Assembly: GCA_900116395.1 (NCBI GenBank)
Contig: FPAN01000002.1
Location: 186,001-250,000, forward strand
From: Lachnospiraceae bacterium XBD2001
GTDB lineage: Bacteria; Bacillota; Clostridia; Lachnospirales; Lachnospiraceae
Length of the DNA stretch: 64,000 nt
Direction: 5' to 3'
Shown: positions 59,990 to 64,000 of the stretch, one piece after another
Position numbering within the stretch: the stretch's first letter is position 1
Layout: every line of letters starts with the position of its first letter
Notes under the pieces: generated by a model
The model's input: only the letters and a program-made list of their open reading frames with translations
The model's database searches: none
What the model was told of the DNA's origin: nothing
Position numbers and translations under genes: made by a program

Positions 59990-60961
59990 ATGAAGAAGTT
60001 TAATGCTGACAAGATTATTAACGACAAAACCGCGAACCCCAAAGTCTTTGGCATAGGGCTCTTGGTGCTTCTGTTACTGATTGTGGTACTGCGCTGCTTC
60101 TACACCGTGGATGAGCAGAACAACGCCGTAGTCACACAGTTTGGCCGCGTATTGAAGGTCAACACCGCCGGAATGTATTTCAAGGCGCCATGGCAGGCGG
60201 TTCATAAGGTAGATATGACTACACACGGAACCGGAATCGGCTACACCGTCAATGGTGAAGGCCAGAACATTACCGATACAGACACCGGAATCATGATTAC
60301 GTCTGATTTCAACCTGTTGAACATTGATTTTTACCTGGAATATCGCGTATCCGATCCGGTGGCTTACCTCTACAATTCCGAGGAACCGGAGGAAATCCTG
60401 GCTAACATCGCAATGGCCAATATTCGTACTGTAGTCTCCAACTACACCGTTGACGAAGCCATGACCACCAGCAAGAGCCAGATTCAGGCGGACATCAAGG
60501 AAGCGATGATTAAGGAATTGGAAAAAAGAGACGTGGGACTTACTGTTGTAAATATCACAATTCAGGACTCCGCTCCGCCAACCGATGAAATCGTAGCAGC
60601 TTTCAAGTCCGTAGAAACCGCAAAGCAGGGTGCCGATACCGCTAAGAACAATGCGCTGCAGTATCAGAACCAGAAGATTCCGGAAGCAGAAGCTAAGGCC
60701 GATGCCGTTATCCAGAAAGCCAACGCCGCTAAAGAGGCGCGTATCGCTGAGGCAGAGGGCCAGGTAGCCCGCTTCAACCAGACTTACGAGGAATACCAGA
60801 AATATCCGTTGGTTACCAAGCGTCGTATGTTCTATGAGAAGATGGAAGAGATTCTTCCGAACCTGAAGGTCATCATCACCGATGGCAACACACAGACTGT
60901 TTATCCATTGGACAGCTTCACTGCAGGATCCACCGGCACAAGCTCTAACACAGCAGAATAG
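59990..60961 (+). CDS. hflK: SPFH/band-7 protein HflK
   Basis: The 323-residue protein has an N-terminal membrane helix (about residues 20-38, IGLLVLLLLIVVLRCFY), then a SPFH domain starting VDEQNNAVVTQFGRV and an Ala/Glu/Gln-rich coiled coil (EAEAKADAVIQKANAAKEAR). HflK and HflC form a large membrane cage that modulates FtsH in proteobacteria. No ftsH gene is in the window. AGGAGG precedes the ATG, and hflC follows 9 bp later. Confidence 0.92.
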   Translation: MKKFNADKIINDKTANPKVFGIGLLVLLLLIVVLRCFYTVDEQNNAVVTQFGRVLKVNTAGMYFKAPWQAVHKVDMTTHGTGIGYTVNGEGQNITDTDTGIMITSDFNLLNIDFYLEYRVSDPVAYLYNSEEPEEILANIAMANIRTVVSNYTVDEAMTTSKSQIQADIKEAMIKELEKRDVGLTVVNITIQDSAPPTDEIVAAFKSVETAKQGADTAKNNALQYQNQKIPEAEAKADAVIQKANAAKEARIAEAEGQVARFNQTYEEYQKYPLVTKRRMFYEKMEEILPNLKVIITDGNTQTVYPLDSFTAGSTGTSSNTAE

Positions 60962-60970
60962 GAGGCAGAC

Positions 60971-61846
60971 ATGGGAAAGACAATTAAAAAAGTTGTGATT
61001 ATCGCAGTGGCATGCCTTGCAGTATTGATTCTGTTTGGCTCTACCGCTTATACCGTACATCCGAACGAATCCGCGATTGTGATTCGTTTGGGAAGAATTC
61101 AGAACATCCAGTCCAAGACCGGATTGCACTTCCGTGTACCGTTTATCGATACCGTAAACACCGTTTATACCGGCGATATCCTCTATGATATCCCAACATC
61201 TGATGTTATTACTTCAGACAAAAAATCTATGATTGCAGATGACTACGTGGTATGGACCATCACCGATCCGAAGAAGTATTACCAGACTTTAGGTGCCATT
61301 CGTGGACGTGCGGAAGAACGTATCGAGGCGGCTGTATATAACGCAACCAAGAATACCATTTCTTCCATGAAACAGGATGATATCATTGCCGCTCGTGGAA
61401 ATACCTTAACCAACCTGATTACCGAGGCATCTAATTCCGATATTGCCCAGTACGGTATTGAGATTAAGATTGCAGAGATTAAGGCCCTAGACCTTCCGGA
61501 TGATAACAAGGAAGCCGTTTACGAGCGTATGATTTCCGAGCGTAACAACATCGCAGCCAGCTATACCGCTAAGGGTGAGGCCGAGGCGAAGAAAATCATG
61601 AACGAGACCGATAAGGAAGTTAGCATCACCGTTGCCAACGCTAAGGCAGAAGCTGCCAAAATCGAGGCAGAAGGCGAAGCAGAATACATGCGTATTCTCT
61701 CTGATGCTTACAATGACGAAGGCAAGGCAGACTTTTATAACTTCATTCGAGGATTAGATTCCCTGAAGGCATTGGCCGGCGAGGACAAGACTTTGATCCT
61801 GGATAAAAATTCCGAGTTAGCAAGATTATTGTACGGATTGAACTAA
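60971..61846 (+). CDS. hflC: SPFH/band-7 protein HflC
   Basis: The 291-residue protein has an N-terminal membrane helix (VVIIAVACLAVLILFGSTAY), then VHPNESAIVIRLGRI and a SPFH domain with a coiled coil (AEAKKIMNETDKEVSITV). It ends LDKNSELARLLYGLN. It is the partner of HflK and co-transcribed with it. The operon is flanked by inverted copies of one terminator sequence. The downstream copy terminates the opposing DUF4317 gene and has poor T content on this strand. Confidence 0.92.
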   Translation: MGKTIKKVVIIAVACLAVLILFGSTAYTVHPNESAIVIRLGRIQNIQSKTGLHFRVPFIDTVNTVYTGDILYDIPTSDVITSDKKSMIADDYVVWTITDPKKYYQTLGAIRGRAEERIEAAVYNATKNTISSMKQDDIIAARGNTLTNLITEASNSDIAQYGIEIKIAEIKALDLPDDNKEAVYERMISERNNIAASYTAKGEAEAKKIMNETDKEVSITVANAKAEAAKIEAEGEAEYMRILSDAYNDEGKADFYNFIRGLDSLKALAGEDKTLILDKNSELARLLYGLN

Positions 61847-61856
61847 ATAAAGATGC

Positions 61857-61887
61857 AAAAACACCCCGACAGTCCACTGCCGGGGTG
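61857..61887 (-). terminator. Terminator of the DUF4317 gene (copy 2 of an inverted pair)
   Basis: Read on the minus strand it is the same 31 bases as at 59859-59889, ending in TTTTT. It therefore ends the minus-strand gene. On the plus strand the T run is weak. Confidence 0.85.
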
Positions 61888-61902
61888 TTGTACATTCCAA
61901 TA

Positions 61903-63129
61903 TTAAATATAGCTCTCGCCGTTCACGGTGGCGCTGTCGGTTTCATCCAACGGAATCACCAGGCACTTCACACCATCTACGAAGGTAGAAGAAATCTGGT
62001 CCACCTTCTCCGGGGAAACCTTCACCACGATGTCTACGGACTCGCCGTCCTTCTGGATGACACCGGATTCCTCCAACTGCTTGGTCAGCTCCACCACCTT
62101 CTCCTCTAACTGCTTCTTCTCCACACGCATCTCATTGTTCTTGATGACGCGGGCATCTAAGATCTCAGCTGCATCCGGCTTCTCCTCCGGGAAGAACTCC
62201 TCGAACTTCTCGGAAACGGTCTTGGCCTTCTGCTCGGAGAGACCGCTTTCTTCCAGAATCAGATTCACATGATCCTTATCTAAGATAACCGGCTGGTCCT
62301 TGTCCTGGAACTCGGCCTGCTCAATGATGTAGTCGTTGATGTTCTGGTGAACGTCGATTAGGACTTCCTTCGCCTCATCGTTGTCCGCACCAACGGCCTG
62401 AATAACCATGTTCTCGAAGGCCTGCTTCTTCTCAGCAGCGGTGTACTTGGAATCGCAACCCATGCCGCGCTCCCAGAACTCCTTGTGTGGCTCCTTCGGA
62501 TCCTTGGCATAGAGCATAATGCTGTGAATATCTGCGCAACGATCGGAAAAAGCAGGGAAGGTGAATCCTGTATCAACCGGACCAACCACCCAGTCACGAA
62601 TGCGGGCACCGATGCGGTTCTCGTCTTCACGATAGCCAAGTCCAGGCTTGCTAAGATTAACCGGACAAAGGGCGCACATGATGTACTCGTAAACAACCTC
62701 GGACTCATCCAAGGTCAAATCATCCGTCGTCTTCGTCGGAACGTCATAGACGTCATGGAAGAGTAGGATGAGGTAGTTGCCTACGAAATCATAGGTCTCA
62801 ATGACATGATCGTAAAATGCATCCAGCAATCCATCATCTTTTAACTTGCTCTCGCGAAGGGCCATGAGAAGCTTGTGGGTACCGTCGTCAAGCTCCTCAT
62901 CCAGCGGGAACTGAAGCTCCATTAAGTTGTTGCCTACGGTACCGGACAGGCACTTGTTAACAATCTCCAGATATTTATGAAATTCTTCATCCTCTAGGTT
63001 CAAAAAAGTAGAACCGAATTGGGTGACCTTCTCTTTGCCTGCATCCACGTAACATCCGCAAACACGGGTGATGGTGCAGGATTCTTTTTTGAAGCGACGC
63101 TTAATCTCTGTAACTTCTTTTTTGTTCAT
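61903..63129 (-). CDS. DUF4317 family protein
   Basis: The 408-residue protein begins MNKKEVTEIKRRFKKESCTI, then RVCGCYVDAGKEKV, which is characteristic of the Clostridial DUF4317 family. It is cytosolic, strongly acidic (many Asp/Glu), and has no recognised catalytic motif. Function is unknown. The start at 63129 is preferred over a GTG at 63138, with GGAG upstream. It is monocistronic and divergent from asnS. Confidence 0.88.
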   Translation of the reverse strand: MNKKEVTEIKRRFKKESCTITRVCGCYVDAGKEKVTQFGSTFLNLEDEEFHKYLEIVNKCLSGTVGNNLMELQFPLDEELDDGTHKLLMALRESKLKDDGLLDAFYDHVIETYDFVGNYLILLFHDVYDVPTKTTDDLTLDESEVVYEYIMCALCPVNLSKPGLGYREDENRIGARIRDWVVGPVDTGFTFPAFSDRCADIHSIMLYAKDPKEPHKEFWERGMGCDSKYTAAEKKQAFENMVIQAVGADNDEAKEVLIDVHQNINDYIIEQAEFQDKDQPVILDKDHVNLILEESGLSEQKAKTVSEKFEEFFPEEKPDAAEILDARVIKNNEMRVEKKQLEEKVVELTKQLEESGVIQKDGESVDIVVKVSPEKVDQISSTFVDGVKCLVIPLDETDSATVNGESYI

Positions 63130-63181
63130 AATCAACACTCCGTTTCATTCGAATTCGCCGTTTCATTATAGCGAATCCGTC

Positions 63182-63210
63182 TTGTTTTTTCTACATTCGT
63201 GCGTTAAACT
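63182..63210 (+). promoter_or_regulatory. Promoter for asnS
   Basis: TTGTTT (63182-63187) and TAAACT (63205-63210) are spaced by 17 bp, 60 bp before the ATG. No T-box leader fits in this short distance. Confidence 0.5.
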
Positions 63211-63269
63211 AGAAAAGTGATTTTTTATAAGAAAAAACACTAGAAATCGATTGAAAGAAGGAAAAGAAA

Positions 63270-64000
63270 ATGAGTAAGAAAGTAGTTGAGATTCGTACCC
63301 TGTACAAGGATACGGAAAAGTATGCAGATCAAGAGGTGACCATCGGAGGATGGATTCGTAATCGTCGTGATTCCAAGACCTTCGGATTCTTGTCCGTTAA
63401 TGATGGTACATTTTTTAAACCGGTTCAGGTTGTTTATGCAGATTCCCTCAATAATTTCAATGAGATTTCTAAGTTCAATATTGGCGCTGCTGTTTACGCA
63501 ACCGGTAAGTTAGTTCTTACCCCGGGTGCACAGCAGCCATTCGAGTTACAGGCAACTGAGGTTGTTTTAGAGGGTGCTTCCACACCGGATTACCCAATCC
63601 AGCCGAAGCGTCACACCATGGAGTACTTACGTACCGTGACACATCTTCGTGCACGTACCAACACCTTCGAGGCCGTATTCCGTGTACGTTCCTTGGCAGC
63701 TTATGCCATTCATAAGTTCTTCCAGGAGCGGGACTTCGTCTATGTTCACACTCCAATCATCACCGGTAGTGATGCAGAGGGTGCCGGCGAGATGTTCCAG
63801 GTAACCACTTTGGACCAGAACAATCTTCCGATGACCTCGGACGGCAAGGTGGATTACAGCCAGGACTTCTTCGGAAAAAGCACGAACTTAACCGTATCCG
63901 GCCAGTTGAACGGCGAGACCTTCGCTATGGCATTCAAGAACATCTACACCTTTGGACCGACCTTCCGTGCAGAGAACTCCAACACCACCCGTCATGCAGC
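63270..64000 (+). CDS. asnS: Asparagine-tRNA ligase (partial, 5' part)
   Basis: The first 243 residues are visible before the window ends. An OB-fold anticodon-binding domain ([20 protein letters not shown]) leads into the class II catalytic core. [20 protein letters not shown], then [15 protein letters not shown], and the AsnS-type motif 2 start [19 protein letters not shown] are all typical. The asparagine rather than aspartate enzyme is indicated by the GEMFQVTTL region and the inserted segment with [13 protein letters not shown]. The ATG at 63270 follows a GAAGGAAAAG site. Confidence 0.95.
   Translation, partial: MSKKVVEIRTLYKDTEKYADQEVTIGGWIRNRRDSKTFGFLSVNDGTFFKPVQVVYADSLNNFNEISKFNIGAAVYATGKLVLTPGAQQPFELQATEVVLEGASTPDYPIQPKRHTMEYLRTVTHLRARTNTFEAVFRVRSLAAYAIHKFFQERDFVYVHTPIITGSDAEGAGEMFQVTTLDQNNLPMTSDGKVDYSQDFFGKSTNLTVSGQLNGETFAMAFKNIYTFGPTFRAENSNTTRHA

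Noticed and set aside
60074-61129. 351-residue minus-strand frame
   Set aside because: Antisense shadow spanning hflK and the start of hflC.

Overview
The window is a gene-dense stretch of chromosome from an anaerobic Firmicute, most likely a gut or rumen member of the Lachnospiraceae. I infer this from the gene families (OhrR, CymR/IscR-like Rrf2 regulator, type 1B PyrD with PyrK, DUF4250, DUF4317 and DUF6472 proteins, a lipoprotein GH9 cellulase), the AGGAGG-type ribosome sites and the sigma-A-like promoters. The genus cannot be fixed from the sequence alone. No tRNA, rRNA, insertion sequence, phage gene or cas gene was seen.

Layout. 1-7.8 kb: end of an unknown gene, a CYTH protein, a DJ-1 protein, a stand-alone CheC-type phosphatase, then protein quality control (tig, clpP, clpX), the ribosome GTPase engB, a membrane protein and a cysteine hydrolase. 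7.9-17.4 kb: methyltransferase, hslO, nadE, a GGDEF protein with a sugar-binding-type sensor, an L,D-transpeptidase, hisC and small membrane proteins. 17.4-18.2 kb is non-coding and carries a fold-back element and a five-unit dyad array. 18.2-24.7 kb: glutaredoxin, lrgAB, ohrR, HU, recJ, a glycosyltransferase and a hydrolase. 25-33.4 kb: a 934-residue Fe-S flavoprotein, an acyltransferase fused to DUF6273, a CBS/CorC membrane protein, a TPR lipoprotein and hflX. 33.5-41.2 kb: pyrC-F-K-D-E plus VanZ, a small membrane protein and an M29 aminopeptidase. 41.3-46.6 kb: purE-M-N-D, a DUF4250 protein and a membrane phosphodiesterase. 46.7-48.9 kb: ldh and pta. 48.9-50.1 kb is a second non-coding island full of dyad arrays. 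50.1-64 kb: GH9 cellulase, cysK with its likely regulator, a YhhN protein, three diguanylate-cyclase-type genes, hflKC, a DUF4317 protein and the start of asnS.

How the genes work together. The pyr block covers UMP synthesis except carbamoyl-phosphate synthase and aspartate transcarbamoylase. The pur block gives four purine steps. Ldh and Pta handle pyruvate and acetyl-CoA ends of fermentation, and LrgAB may move pyruvate. OhrR, Hsp33 and glutaredoxin suggest redox-stress handling. Four GGDEF proteins, none with a recognisable RxxD inhibitory site, suggest active cyclic-dinucleotide signalling.

The most unusual content is in the two non-coding islands. The first holds one, and the second three, families of inverted-repeat units 33-37 bp long. 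The families do not resemble each other in sequence (GGCATAGGGA, CAGTAT and TTAGTGAA half-sites), yet all repeat with a period of 73 bp. The second island is bracketed by two copies of a fourth dyad. I know of no described element with this architecture. It superficially resembles a CRISPR array in spacing but is not one.
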